The position numbers and the translations under genes were made by a program. The notes below the pieces were generated by a model. That model ran no database searches. It was given only the letters and a program-made list of their open reading frames with translations, and was not told where the DNA came from. A stretch of 64,000 nucleotides of DNA from Escarpia spicata (taxonomy: Eukaryota; Annelida; Polychaeta; Sabellida; Siboglinidae): assembly GCA_963995525.1 (NCBI GenBank), contig OZ023217.1, positions 4,521,840-4,585,839 on the forward strand, written 5' to 3'. Position 1 is the first letter of the stretch, and each line of letters starts with the position of its first letter. Positions 21,714-35,103 of this stretch are shown here, in pieces.

Positions 21714-24526
21714 ATGAAAGCTCAGCCTCAGTCAACTTCGACGCGGAAGTGTGACTGTTGTGGAAGATCTCCGGCTCATCAGAAGTCAGTGTGCCCAGCG
21801 CGTGAGGCAGCATGCTTCAAGTGTAAGAAAGTCGGACATTTTGGGGCTGTATGCAGGTCAGCGAGATCTGTAGACGCAGTCACTAAGCACGCTGAGTCGG
21901 AGTTCGCTTTTCTCGGCGAAGTGACGAAGGGCGACGACCAACCGTGGAGGTCCACCATTGTTTTAGAGGCAATGGACACTCGCCTTCGCACGAACGTTTG
22001 CTTCAAGTTGGACACTGGGGCCGACGTTACTGTGATCTTTGCCAACGACTACAAGAAAGCAGGTAGTCCGCGACTTGACAGGTCGACTAGAACACTTGTA
22101 GGCGCGAACGACAGCGTCCTACAAACCATGGGCAAGTTCAGTGGCAAGCTGTCACGAAACGGTGTCGTCATTCACGAAGATGTGTACGTCGTCAAAAGCC
22201 CGACGAGGTCACTGCTCAGTCGGAGAGTGTGCGAGTCGCTTGATCTTGTCAGACGTGTTGCTGTTGACTCGGTCGATACAGCAGACGTCTACAGACGCGA
22301 CAACCCGAAGCTATTTGAAGGCCTAGGGAAGATGAATGGCGAGTACGAAATCAAGCTACGGTCTGACGCGAAGCCGTTCGCATTGACTACACCGAGACGA
22401 GTCTCGATACCGTTGCTAGGGGTCGTCAGGAAGGTACTACAGAGAATGGAAAATCTTGACGTCATCCGCAGGATCGAAAGTCCGACGGACTGGTGTGCTG
22501 GCATGGTAGTGGTGGCGAAACCGAAGTCTGTCCCTTCTTCGGACGTTGAGGGGCAGAGGAAGACACACAAAGTTCGCATTTGTGTTGACCTAACGAAGTT
22601 GAACGAGAGCGTTAGGAAGGAGAAACACGATCTTCCTTCAGTCGATCAGACACTCGGTAGGCTGGCGGGCGCGAAGGTCTTCACTAAGTTGGATGCCAAC
22701 TCAGGCTTCTGGCAGATCCCTCTAGCCCAGTCTTCGCAAGAATTAACGACATTCATTACTCCTTTCGGAAGGTATTGCTTCAAGAGGCTGCCTTTCGGAA
22801 TCACTTCGGCTCCCGAGTACTACCAGAAGAGGATGAGTGGCATTCTCGTTGATTTACCTGGTGTTCTATGTTTGATGGACGACGTCATCATCTTCGGCAG
22901 TTCGGTAGAAGAGCACGACGCGAGGGTGAGGGCTGTCTTCCGTCGTATCAAGGACTACGGTGTGACTTTGAACTTTGATAAGTGCGACTTTGCCAAGTCG
23001 AGCATCTCGTATCTTGGTCACATTGTGTCAGCTGACGGGGTCAAGGCAGATCCTGCGAAGGTGCGAGCCATCACAGAGATGCAGCAGCCCAGCAACGTGA
23101 GCGAAGTTCGACGCTTTCTGGGTATGGCTAACCAGCTAGGCAAGTTTTCTGCCAACTTATCGACTACAACTCAGACACTACGTGAGCTACTTATGAAAGA
23201 AAATCTGTGGACATGGGGTGAGAGGCAACAGAGAGCGTTTGATGCCGTGAAGACAGACCTAAGCAACACTCCAGTGCTGGCTCTGTACGACCCACACAGA
23301 GCGACAACAGTGTCTGCAGATGCGTCATCATTTGGTCTGGGGGCTGTGCTATACTGCAGAGTGACGACGGCGCGATGCGACCCGGCGTCGATGCGGTTGA
23401 CGATGTTAGACAAGCTACACGAGGGCCATCAAGGTGTGGTCAAGTGTCGCTCGCGGGCCCAGTCATTGGTCTGGTGGCCCGGACTCAGCAGGCAGCTTGA
23501 GGAGCTTGTCAAGAACTGTACTACGTGTGCGATGGAGCGTAGCAACACAGTCGAGCCGATGAGTGCGTCAGAGCCGAATCTGCGACCTTGGCAGAAAGTC
23601 GGCACCGACATGTTTTATTTCAAGAAGGCGACGTATCTACTTGTGGTTGACTATTATTCGAGTTTTGTCGAGATAGCGAGGCTAGACGACACAGGCGCGT
23701 CTGATGTGATTCTCCACCTGCGGTCAATCTTCGCGCGGCATGGCGTCCCGGAGACGGTTGTTTCTGATAACGGCCCGCAGTATGCGGCACACGAGTTTGC
23801 GCGTTTCGCGGAGAGAGCAGGGTTTGTACACATTACCAGCAGCCCTCGTTTCCCGCAGAGTAACGGAAAGTCAGAATGCGCGGTTCAGACGGTAAAGAAC
23901 TTACTGCGAAAGTCAACGGATCCGCACGGCGCCTTGTTGGCGTATCGTACGACAGCACTTGAGTGCGGCTATTCGCCAGCAGAGCTGCTGATGGGTAGGC
24001 AGCTACGTACTTCGATCCCAGTGTTAGCGTCGACACTGCAACCTCGCTGGCAGGAATCGAGACAGCTACGGGAACGACGAGTGAGTCTAAAACGACGACA
24101 GACCGAGGCGTACGATCGTCAACACCGTGCGCGACGTCTGGCTCCCCTACACGTCGGCGATCCTGTGTGGGTGCAGGACACGAGAAGGGGGGGGGGGTAC
24201 ACTGGTAGGCCAGGCAGGCTCACCTCGCTCGTACCTGGTTCAGACGCCGACATCTTGTCTGCGTAGAAATCGGCGGCATCTTGTGCCGACGCCGAACGAA
24301 CAAACCGTTTATGCCGACCGAGCGACTACGGAGACCGCTGAATCGAGCACGAACGACGACGAGACGCGACCACGTTCGTCATCACACGAGAGACAGCAAC
24401 GTTCGGCATTGCAGCCGAGACAAGCTTCACCAAGCGTGGTGCGCACTTCTGCGGCTCCATCTGTGATGACCGTGACGCGATCGGGGCGGACATCCGTTCC
24501 ACCACAGAGACTCGATCTGTGAACTT
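21714..24526 (+). pseudogene. Gypsy pol remains: zinc knuckles, protease, RT, damaged RNase H, integrase
   Basis: An 850-codon frame begins with two zinc knuckles (a CX2CX5HX4C and a canonical CX2CX4HX4C). These are followed by the protease motif LDTGADVTVI, RT with LMDDVIIFG as its YxDD-type core, and only the first strand of RNase H (SADASSFGLGAVL). Right after that the sequence jumps to the integrase zinc domain (HEGHQ ... CTTC). Most of RNase H is therefore missing, while the frame stays open. The integrase core shows D (GTDMF), D (SDNGPQ) and E (NGKSE). Near 24187 a run of G residues shifts the frame. The true C-terminus (TRSGRTSVPPQRLDL) is read in the next frame and stops near 24522, so the first frame's end at 24266 is false. 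Confidence 0.9.
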
Positions 24527-24656
24527 TAGATCAGTCAGGGGCACGTCTCACAAAAGGGCAGAATAATCCCTTGAGACGTGTTTGTGATAGGTGGTTGTCT
24601 ACCATCTATCATTAGGTAGAGTTGTCTTCGTATCCTTAAAGGACTCGAAAGGGAGA

Positions 24657-24798
24657 TGTAGTGTTATGCTATCGCGCTCCTACCTCTACATCCGGAAACT
24701 TCGATTAATACAGCCATTTTCTATTTACACGTGTCTTCTTTCTTTATGTAGTATTCATGTCTTTTTACGTGTTATACTAAAGCAGTAGTAACACCACA
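24657..24798 (+). repeat. 3' LTR
   Basis: Same length and almost the same sequence as the 5' LTR, and follows the polypurine tract directly. Confidence 0.93.
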
Positions 24799-25799
24799 TC
24801 AACTTCTTTAGTACCCATGACGCTGTATGTCATTATCGTACATGCGAGGCAGATCGTAATTGCCACCACCCCAAGCACCAGAAGTTATGAACAGGTGTGA
24901 GACTATAACTGCTCAACTAAGAAGCCAAGTAGTCATCCCATGCATGGAAGGGGAGTCATGGGGAGAGAGAGAGATCAGGTAAAATTCATACGGATACGTC
25001 AACATGAATTTTTTAATTTGTAGCTCTAAGTCCAACGTTGGCAAGTTTAACCCGCCCCTGTGTTAAACCCGGGTTTAACCCGGGTTGGGCTAAACCTCCA
25101 TTTTGGACTAAACTGGGTTAAACCCGGGTTAAACTATTTTTCACACACATTTTATCACAATGAATCCAGTTGTTGGCAGTGAACACAAGTGCTGAGAGGG
25201 TAGATTACCACCTGCAAGTCTCCAAGGCTCTATATCCTCCTGTTCCATAACCTGCAAGCCGACACCAGGCTTTACTGGTGTAGGTTGTCTGACTGGAATC
25301 ACTGCACTTCAGAAGACTCAGCTAGTAATTAATGGCAGTGTCCAGTGTGAGAGGGACATGCATTTTATGGCTATGGCACACTAAAAAAAGTCCCTTTTAT
25401 TTTTGACTTTCTGGCCGGGTTTTAATACATAAAAGGATTATGGTCTGAATTGGTATCTAGTACAAGTTGTTTGCACAAGGTGGATATTAACTTGGGGTTT
25501 CTGGCTGGGGAAAGTACTCATATCTGATGGGAAACCTTTGTAACCTTTATGCAATCAGTGTGCAAAAAAGTTGTATCAGTCAGTAACAGAATACCCTAAT
25601 AGCACGATTATCATCTGATTATCATAAAGTGATAACTAGACACACTGACAGACTTATTTAAAGAGCAGTAGTCATCTTTCATTACATAAATAATTTTACA
25701 ACAGTTTTAAACCATCGTCAATCTACATACCAACTGTATTAATATTGAGAATGTCCCTCTGATAATATCATCCTGAGATCTCAGCTGGAGTAAAGCTTA
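24799..25799. other. Gap with a palindromic motif cluster, no gene seen
   Basis: At 25050-25135 the words gttaaacccgggtttaac and cccgggttaaac form repeated palindromes around CCCGGG, beginning just after CCAACGTTGG. They look like the end of a non-autonomous DNA element, but I found no matching opposite end. The rest is AT-rich and featureless. Confidence 0.45.
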
Positions 25800-28030
25800 G
25801 TTTAATCCAGGTTTAAACTAAAAAGTAATTTTTGTATAAGTGGAAAACCATATAAACTATGTGTATAAATGTTATCAAGGATGATGCTTGGAGTATTGTT
25901 AACAGTTTGTATAATGTTGTGTCTGATGTACTTTTTTGCATATTGATGATTAACTCGGGGGGGAATAATTAAGTTGTTTTTACCTAGTGTGTTGTATTGG
26001 TGAATTGCAAAGTTAGATTTGTAATAACATTTGAACTGTTGAAGTCTATAGATGTCATCCAGCTTAAGAAATTTACATTCTTTGAAGATTGGATCTGTGT
26101 GAGAATTGTATTTACTTGAAGTAACTATTCGCACTACTTTCTTTTGAAGTTTAAAAATGCAATGGGCTTGATAACCCCACACCAATATGCCATAATTAAT
26201 CTTGGGAAGAATGAGCGAATTATACATTATATATAATATATTATTAGGTAATGCATGTTTAAGTTTATTTAAAATTCCAATTATTTTATTGATTTTATTC
26301 GCTGCTTTGTTTATATGGCTGTCCCAATTTAAGTGTTGGTTTATGGTGATACCTACAAAATTAAAATCATGTACACATTCAATATTTGTCCAATCTATTT
26401 ATATTTTAGGAAGTTCGATTTCCTTTTGAGGCATGTGAAATACCATGAATTTTGTTTTTTTAATGTTAAGAGAAAGTTTGTTTGCCTTTAGCCACCTGCA
26501 TATATTTTATAATTCTTTATTTATATTTTGATTTTGGACTTGGCCATCCGGAGATTGGAATTTATTCAATGTACTAAAAACAGTGGTGTCATCTGCATAC
26601 ATTATGAATTTTAAATGATCACTTGAAAATATTATGTCATTAATATACTGTATATGATAAATAGAAGGGGTCCTAAAATAGATTCTTGTGGGACACCAGT
26701 GTTTATGACAGCTTCTTCCGACTTGTAAGCGCCAATTTCAACATATTGTTTACAATTGTGTAAGTAGTTTTTACATAGATCTAGTGCTGCACCATTTATT
26801 CCATAATAATTTAGTTTTTGTAATAATATTATGTTATGATCAATTGTGTCGAAGGTTTTAAAGAGGTCTTTGTTAGGTTACAGTGTTTATTGGGGTTGCT
26901 GATTGGTCAAGTTGTTGGACAACTCTGTCTATTATTTCTAGAGTGGCAAGTTCCATAGAATGGTTTTCCCTAAACCCGTATTGATTCTCACAGTATAAGT
27001 TATTGGAATTGAAATGTTCGTGTATTTGATTAAACATAAATCTTTCAAATATCTTGGAAATAGCTGGTAAGATAGAAATTGGACGATAACTATCGAAGAT
27101 TGTCTCATCACCATTTTTTAAAAGTGGAATGACTTTAGCAATTTTTTATTTATCTGGAAATATGCCAGTTGTTATTGATTGGTTAATGATTAGAGTGACT
27201 GCTTCACTTATTTCATTTTTAATTAGCTTTAGTAGTTTGGTTGATAGACCATCTTTACCACAGCTACATTTTGGATGTAAGCTGTCAATTATGCTAATCG
27301 TTGTACTATTGTCTATTGGCTTAAAGTTGAAAGTCTGAATATGTCTCTCTGTTAAATAGTCTTTGTAAGAGTTATCTCCAGTATTGGTTATTTGTGATGC
27401 AAGTGTAGAACCAATATTGATGAAAAATGAATTACATTTATTTGCAAAAATAGTCTTGTCAGTTACTTTTTTCCCATCAATTTGAAAGAAATCAGGAAAT
27501 GTTTCTTTCCCTGTCTTTTTTTGAATAATTTCTTTAATCATAGACCACGTTTTTTAATATCGTGCTTATTTCTTTCAAAACTGGATTGATAATATGCTTG
27601 TTTGGCTAATCTAATATTTCTTTTAAGAATTTTATTATATGTATGAAAATTTGTATTGAGTCTGCTGTACCTATATAAATATGTTTATGTTTTGAATACA
27701 ATTGATCTGTAAATTTTATAGATCTAATGATACCTCGTGTAATCCAACATGACTTTTTGTGTTTGTGTTTATTATATTTAATTATTTTAGTAGGTAAGAA
27801 TTTATCCATAGCAATAGTAATAGTTTCATCAAGGAGGTTGCAATTGTCATTGGGATTGGGATCTCTATCCTTATATAGTTTATTATAAATATTTGAACGC
27901 ATCAGTTCTATTTTAAAATGTTCAAGGCTGTCAGTATTTTGTTTTCTAATTCTGATAATTTAGGGACATTTGTAACAGTTACATTGCAATCAAGGCATAT
28001 GAAATACGGAAAGTGATCAGAAATGCTGCT
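25800..28030 (-). mobile_element. LINE (CR1/Jockey-like) ORF2 remnant, 5' truncated
   Basis: Minus-strand pieces appear in order: an endonuclease end (ISDHFPYF near 28010), a linker (27606-27902), a pre-RT block (27146-27541, with CGKDGLSTKLLK), the RT core with TGVPQESILGPLLF near 26690 and YADDTTVF near 26590, and a C-terminal block (25802-26227, LPKINYGILVWG...IFKLQKKVVRI). Stops and frameshifts separate the pieces. The order and motifs are those of non-LTR retrotransposons. Confidence 0.88.
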
Positions 28031-28194
28031 GATAGACTAGTGACGTCATGACTAGTTACTTTTGTAGAATCCGGGCTAGGATAAAATATTACATATATTA
28101 TTTACTTCCTATGATTGTCAATAAGGTCAAACTCATACATATATGTATATTTACTATATATTTTATATGTCGCAGGTGAATATCAGCCTGCAAA

Positions 28195-29663
28195 ATGGAC
28201 TTGAACAGAATGAAAAATGAAAGTAAACTGACTTTGTGTCGAAAGTATTATCTTGGTAAGTATTAAACTTGTATACATATTTTGTTACACTGGTTTTAGT
28301 CATTGAACATGTTTGGCAGTAAAATGGCAGTAATCCTGTTTCAAATCATGTTGGATTAATACTTGTTTTATGTTGTTCTAGAAAGGGTAACATGTCCTTG
28401 ATGCTTGACCAATAAGTACTGAGGTTTTGTTTTCTAGTGGCCGGGCTGTGACGCATTAGAGTCGTGTTTTGTGGCATCCTCTGACCTGCAAATGTAACAG
28501 TTTTAGTGGAGATGAATTACACGGAAGACTACATGGTTTTCTGCTGGGTCTGCTGTATAGCTCATAGATATAATTGGGTCACAAATCACAACATCCATAA
28601 AAATAACTGAAAGCGGCATAGCCTGCTGAGAAAATATAATGAAGACGTCACCAAAATATATGGGTTACTGATGAGCGACACAAACTAGACTAGTTAGTGT
28701 TCCCAGTTCCACATTGGCGACTGATGACCCTGAATGGGTGATGTAAGACTACCACAAAGGCACTGTTCATGCAGTTTAAATTCTTTCTTTTCAAGGTTTT
28801 TTAGTAAACTTCAGGCATGCTACTCTTGACTGTAGTTGAAAATGTTTAGAGTTTTTTTTAACTATGTTATTTGCATAAGCATATACATTATTTTTTCCCT
28901 TTAAAATAAATAAAGGTATCCTTGATCAATCTTTTCTGCTTCCAGGAGGCTTCGCCTGTTTGCCCTTTCTCTGGTGCATCAATGCTATATGGTTCTTCAG
29001 AGAAGCCTTCACCAAACCAACCTTCCCTCAACAAGAGAAGATAAAACAATGTAAGAAATTAATGAGCTGACTCGGTTAATATTGTCTTATGACCTTCAAT
29101 GAGGCATGTATTTATTTTGAAACTTTGGCAAGACAATTTTTTATAAATCAGTCTGACTCATTCCAGTGTTTTTTTATTTAACCAATTTAGTCTTGGCACT
29201 AACCATATTGAAATGTTTATAAAAATATGTTGTTTGCTCTTCAGTAAATTAAATGTGTGTTTGTGGAGACCAGTACTTGAACATATTTGTGATTGTTGGT
29301 CACCTCCAGTGACGTTTGTGAGGCTAGAACATGAATTGCACATTTGCCGAAGAATGAATTCAGTATCGTAAACCCTTTACATGTAATTGAGTAAACACTG
29401 GTTTAAAAAAAAACAAGTCATTGCAGACCAATAACTAGTAAATGAAATTACAATTCTTTGTTAGATTACAGTGTTATTACACATATTTGTAGTTTGTGAA
29501 TCGTTGCCTGCTTATGTTTTCAGATGTGATCAGGTCAGGAATCGGTGCAGTGTTGTGGCTGGGCATCATCATAACGTGGATAGTGATTTTCCAAGTGAAC
29601 CGAGTGTCATGGGGAGCCACGGCAGACTATATGTCCTTTATCATACCCAAAGGAATCCCATAA
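28195..29663 (+). CDS. PSENEN: PSENEN / PEN-2, gamma-secretase subunit, complete
   Basis: PEN-2 is the smallest subunit of gamma-secretase. It triggers presenilin endoproteolysis and stabilises the complex in ER, Golgi and cell-surface membranes (known). Exons are 28195-28255, 28946-29050 and 29524-29663, GT-AG introns, phases 1 and 1, giving 101 residues, the same as the human protein. Recognisable parts: [21 protein letters not shown] at the N-terminus (first 20 residues plus the split Gly), [22 protein letters not shown] as the first hydrophobic hairpin in two short stretches, [14 protein letters not shown] with a following TM segment, and the conserved C-terminal DYMSF..PKGIP. The start is the first ATG and matches the family start. 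No frame damage is seen. The poly(A) site is uncertain; AATAAA words occur near 30243 and 30542. Confidence 0.96.
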
Positions 29664-31790
29664 GGACAACTGCAATACCTTCGTTCCGCACAATATGTCA
29701 TGTCCACTTCATCAGTGTGAAATACTGGGTCCAGATTGAACATGTGAAGATGTATGTGTGTGGTGGACTCTTACTGTGAGAAAGCCTCGAGTAAGGAACA
29801 TGCTTTTTGTTATTACAAGGAATAACTTTGTTAACCTGGTACTGTGTTGGTGGATAAGGTGAACATAGCATGATGCATGGAACAGTTTACCAAGTCCAAA
29901 CATCCTAATTAGGGTGGGAGTCCACAGTATATCATTATATAGACTCTTTTATAAGCACACTTTTTGTAAGGGTGTTGACGGATTAGTGAAGTAATTTAAA
30001 GTGTGTTGATTATTGCACACTGAAAATTATATATATGTATATATATATTATAATTGAGCCTGCACTTATACATTTGTATTGATATATATATTATATATCA
30101 ATAATCATGTATATTGATATATATATATACAGGTATATCAATACATATTTATAAGTGCCAGCTCAATTTAATTTTATTCGTTCATTTCATTAAAGATTCA
30201 GTTTTGTTACCTACCTAGTATCCTCTGCGGACGAACGAAAAGAATAAATGGACAAAACACGTAGCAGTTTTGCTCTTTACTTTCCCTGTTATACTTGTAT
30301 TAATTTTGTTTTGTCGTGCGTACGTGTCCGGGCGTAACACTTAATTAATAATAGATCCAGCAATATTAAGATATGCACCGCACGTGACATGACAACAAGT
30401 CTAATTCTTTGTTAATATATCACTCAGCCATTTTGATTAATATCAGATGTTGTGTAGCGTACGTTTTGTTAACGCGCATTGGATACTTTCATATTGCAAT
30501 CTGCTATGTTCTGTTTTGACTCATGCATGTTTTATTGTCAATAAATAAAATGAAACTGCAATAAAACTGTTCAATATTATTGTTAAAAGTTAAAGGAAAT
30601 GGAAACCGATTACCCCTGGATTGAATGTTTCACGATTTACTGTTTCACGGGGCACTGCAATAACGAGTTTATTAGTATTTATAAGGTATATTGATGGTCT
30701 TAATACAAAGCGAGTTACTGTCGTAATCTGTTATGCCTTAAATGAAAAAAGGCTACGTTTTGGTGCTACGCACCTAAAATAATTAACACAAGCTAACCAT
30801 TTGCTACAATAAACATGTTCGCGTCAGTAATTTGCTTTGTGTGTGGCCTCAAAGTGGATCATTTCAATAAAATATCCAATATCCTGGAGGCTGACATCTT
30901 GCTCGTGACGCGCAGGCTTGACCAATAAGTGCCGAGCTGTGACGTTGGTTATGACGTGCAGTGTTCCTAGTTTTGCTCGCCATGTGAACGAATTCGCCGG
31001 CTCATTTGTTGGTTTTCTCGTATGTCTTCGTCATTTTACATCAATTATAATTGCGCTTAAGAATAATATTTGTATAAGTTAAAGATATACTGTTCACCAA
31101 ATTTCGTTTAACAAGTCCGAAATGTTGTTCGCAATTTGATTTTTCTTCCGCGAAATGTAAACAAAACGTTCAGATTATTAACAACTGTTTGGCAATATAC
31201 CCTAAAGTTTAACGGACGCTGGTTGATTAACCGCCAAACTCTGATAATCAGCGCGGTTGCGATATCCTCCCATTCAAAACAACCAATTCAACAAACTGCA
31301 TGCATGCATACATACATATATTAATCCATGCATACATACCTGCATATCTGCATACATACACACAAACACACATACACACATACATAATAGCTATCTGCCA
31401 ATCTACCTACTTACATATGTACGTACATACATAAAACATCCTCTTCTCTAGTAAGCTAGTAACGTGTTGGATGGTCTTTACTGATGTTTGCGCGGGATGT
31501 CGACCCTGTAGGTCGGTGTCTCCCGCCAGTAATGCTAAAAAGAAACAATGTATGACAATTAACTGTGCCTTTTAAACGAAACACTATCGCTGAGACTTTT
31601 TGTAATGCACAGATTTACCAGTTTGCCAAAGTTGCAGCTAGTACTAGGTTTCTGTCATGTATATGTAACATCTTCCATTGACCATTTAATTTTAATTGAC
31701 AAATTAAAATACTATTGTATTGAACAAAACTTATTCAGTGCACAGTTACGTAAATAATTGTAAAAAATAATACTTAAATTAACAATATAA
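29664..31790. other. Intergenic region with AT hairpin and simple repeats
   Basis: Downstream of PSENEN. At 30050-30172 two opposed arms (attgagcctgcacttata / tataagtgccagctcaat) flank TA-rich sequence, a small MITE-like hairpin. At 31295-31440 there are cataca-type simple repeats. The rest is AT-rich with no recognisable gene. Confidence 0.6.
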
Positions 31791-31792
31791 AT

Positions 31793-31960
31793 CAAATGTT
31801 CTCAATAACAACAGGTGTACCACAATGCTCAATCCTATCACCCCTGTTATTCATTAAATATATCAATGATTTCGCACAAGCCAGGAAAATGTTTGGTTTA
31901 TTCCATCATTTATTCTGATGACACAACTTCATCAAGTACGTTAAACATACATGACGAAAA
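31793..31960 (+). mobile_element. Short LINE reverse-transcriptase scrap
   Basis: Translation gives TTGVPQCSILSPLLFIKYIND followed, after a small frameshift, by a degraded SDDTTS. This is the RT palm in a short fragment. Confidence 0.75.
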
Positions 31961-32605
31961 ATTATAATGTTTAATAAATGAAGAACTTTTTTAAATAAAT
32001 GAAAGTCTCAAAATAAATAAATTATCACTGATCATATCAAAATCTAAATGCATGACATTACACAAGGCAAAGCAAATATACAGACACTTATTGTTAGTGC
32101 TATATTATTGAACATTGCATGTTTCCCAAGAAATTTAAAACTCATCAATGTAACGTGGTGAAACAGTGATACAAAGATGGCATCAACATAAAAGTAATGC
32201 TAACACGAATAAGAAACTATTTTATACATTTTAAGTTTTCATGAAATTACATATTTTCTCCAAAGTATGTAGGCCTACACAAATTGTAGAGGGTAATTTA
32301 AATAATATAAAAAACAACAATATAATGGTTGTGATACATGGTGGCCTCTCTATCCTATTTTGATTGAATCATGATCTGCTACATGTAAGCATAATGTTCT
32401 ACACCAAGATACCTCCATGTAAATGTCTATAAGTTGTGATATATTTCATGAATTAGCAATTCTGTCTGCATTTTGATTTCTGCTGATGCATGCTGAACAA
32501 AGTAAATCCAAATGCAAGCCAATGAAAGTATTGTCTAACGTTAATTTTTCATGTACATTCACCGAGTGGAAACTAAAGCTAAGTGACATTCAAATCTATG
32601 ATTGA

Positions 32606-32606
32606 T

Positions 32607-32639
<33 letters not shown>

Positions 32640-32812
32640 TGCGTGCGAGAATGTATATGTGTGTGTGTTCGAGTGTGTGTGTGTTGTGTGTGGTGCGTGC
32701 GTGCGTGTGTGTGTGCGTGCGTGCGTGTGGTGTGTGTGTGCGTGCGTGCGTGCGTGAGTGTATATGTATGTGTGTGTGGTGCGTGCGTGCGTGCATGTGT
32801 GTGTGTGCCAGA
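32606..32812. repeat. TG/GCGTGC compound microsatellite
   Basis: Alternating gtgtgt and gcgtgc tracts with a few interruptions. Open frames through it on both strands are artefacts of repeat composition. Confidence 0.95.
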
Positions 32813-33544
32813 GAGACTGTTCTCCATCGGCAGGTCATAGTTTTATGGTCGTACATGGTTAGCCCATGTATAATTGCAGCGAAAGATTCTATATAGCTGC
32901 CACTCGTATCAGCCCTGATGATGTCCAGCATAATCTCTATAGTTTCCATGTATATGAACCTGATCCTAACATTTGGATTCCTCCTAGATATATTGAATTG
33001 TCTCGTTCCTCAAAACATCTGACAGTTGGTCAACTGTGTTGCGATTAGAGTTCTGTCCTGCGATTGCCACCTCTCTTCTTCAACATCCAAGTACATTTTG
33101 GGCAAGTTTTTGAACTTTCACGTCAAGCAAATGACCAAATGCATGTGTAGTAATAAATAACATGCATATTATATCAACATGAAGATATACAAACAGGCTT
33201 ACAAAGAATAGTTGGGTGTGTAAACAACTTTGGTGTATGTGATAAACACATTTGAGAAGATCACGTTTTTATGTTTTTGAGTAAATTCAAAGTTCAACAC
33301 CTGATAACACAGACAATATATGTACAGATCATAAAATATTTGGTTTTATACAACGGTGTGTACAAGAAGATGTCAATTAATTAATACAAATATTTTGACT
33401 CAAATTCGAGTTTATGGCATTTAAATAAACTTCAAAATCGAGGAGGGCATCCACATAAACCTATTGTCTTATCCCTTGTGATGGATCTAGCAAGAATTCC
33501 TGCCATTAACCAAAAATGCAATTAAACGTATAACATCACATGTT
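32813..33544. other. Gap, no gene seen
   Basis: AT-rich single-copy-looking sequence. The open frame running out of the microsatellite has no features of a protein. Confidence 0.5.
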
Positions 33545-34430
33545 GGCTACCTACTATCTGCGGAAAGGCATAATTTCGATAATTAATCTTTTAACGGTGA
33601 CCTTTTTTAACCTGCGCTCCACAGTTAGAGCACCACTTTTACAACACCATGCCATAAGTTATTTTGACGGGGATAGTATGCTTTCAAACGGTATGTAACA
33701 TGGCCTAGTGTATGTAGACAAAGTAGCTATGCACCCATTGTAAGTGTACAACTTTTGCGGAGTGGCGTAGTTTTGAACATTTGTCGTTTGATGGTGACCT
33801 TGGTTAACATTCACTCCACACTTACTGCACAACTTGATAGCTTCCCGTCGTATATCACATTTACGAGGAGACAGTTGGCTTTCCAACGGTATAGGACATT
33901 GCCATGAATATAATTTTAGGTATCGTAGATACGCAACCATTTATATTGTACGACGTTTGCGGGATGACACAATATCGATCATTTATCACTTGACGGTGAC
34001 TCTGTTTGATCGTTGCTCCACACGTACTCCATCAACTAGCGGCGCTATGTCGTATCTCATTTTGTCGGGGAGAAACTGTTCTTTCAAGATGTACATGGTA
34101 CTTACATATAAATGAAGCATAGTTGCAGAGACACTGTCACTTTATGACTTTCGCGGTATTGCAAAAACATCGAATATTAATCATTTCACGGTGACCTTGT
34201 TTAACCTTAGCTCCACTCGTACCATATCAGCTATCCCCTCCACATAGTAACACATTTTGACGGGATGACAACAAGATTTCCAAAAATATATGATGTGGCC
34301 ATCATATAAATAAGTAAAGTAGATATGCAACCATTGTAATGTTAAGACGTTTGAGGAAGCGCACAATTTCGAAAATTCATCATTTGACGGTGACCTTGTT
34401 TGACCTTGGATTCCCACTGAATGCAACTTA
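33545..34430. repeat. Diverged tandem array, about 195-200-bp unit, 4 to 5 copies
   Basis: The word acggtgaccttgttt (with variants) recurs at about 33594, 33790, 33991, 34186 and 34385. In each copy it is preceded by a tttgcgg...aattcgat..atttatc stretch and followed by a ctccac.ctta and a tttgacgggg...tttc block. Identity is moderate. No open frame persists across copies. Confidence 0.85.
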
Positions 34431-34616
34431 CAACACATTAGTTGGCTAGCATTTGTAAATATTTCCACACATATCCTTCCAAAGGTCTCAGATGAACAAC
34501 AAACTAATAATTTTGTACCCATCCCATAGCAAATATTCATAAAAAACTTGAAGACCGCGATTAAATTAATATATTTAGAACAGGGCAAACTATTTCTTTA
34601 CACAACGAACTTCTAC

Positions 34617-34678
34617 TTGCGGACATGCGCATTAAGGGTCGGTGCGGTAGTATTTTACAGCGGCAGGATTTTTCGCTA
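34617..34678 (+). repeat. Direct repeat, copy 1 of 2
   Basis: About 62 bp containing cggacatgcgcattaagggt and cggtgcggtagtatttt. It recurs at 35104-35167 with a few changes. The spacer (about 425 bp) starts with a TATA-type microsatellite. Confidence 0.85.
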
Positions 34679-35103
34679 TATATACATATATATATATATA
34701 TAATACCATATAAAATATATATAGAATTCCATAGAATATATTGCTACGCCTACATGATATACTAAAGCTAAACTTAGCAACAACCACAAATATGGAAATG
34801 TTATTACACAGAGTCTTCCCTAATACGCTAGCTCGATTAAACTTAAATTAATTAGTTATGAGTTTTTTCTAGAATTTTATTATATAAATGCAAAAGTAAT
34901 TGTTGATCCAGATTGCACCTATTTACTTCGTGTTTACAATGTGTTAAGAAAGCAGAATGACAACATTTACAATTAATGGATTTTGCGACTGTCCTAATCA
35001 GGATGAACGTACGTATACGTAGGGCCCTTCGTAAAATTAGTTTGTGTACGTATAGCCTCTTGCGATTTAAATATAGCAAAACTTGACGTCTCCCCACAAA
35101 AAA

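Larger units (their letters stand above)
20874..24798 (+). mobile_element. Gypsy-type LTR retrotransposon, about 3.9 kb, inactive
   Basis: Two near-identical 142-bp LTRs (TGTAGTG...CCACA) enclose gag and pol remains. A primer-binding site (TGGTGTCAGAA) follows the 5' LTR directly, and a purine tract (ctcgaaagggaga) precedes the 3' LTR. Domain order protease, RT, (RNase H), integrase is that of Gypsy (Metaviridae-like) elements. Near-identical LTRs suggest a fairly recent insertion, but coding breaks make it non-functional. A clean target duplication is not seen (CACAA against TCAAC). Confidence 0.95.

Noticed and set aside
32579..32949. Open frames of 82-117 codons over the TG/GCGTGC repeat
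   Set aside because: Simple-repeat artefact; the non-repeat ends have no protein features.
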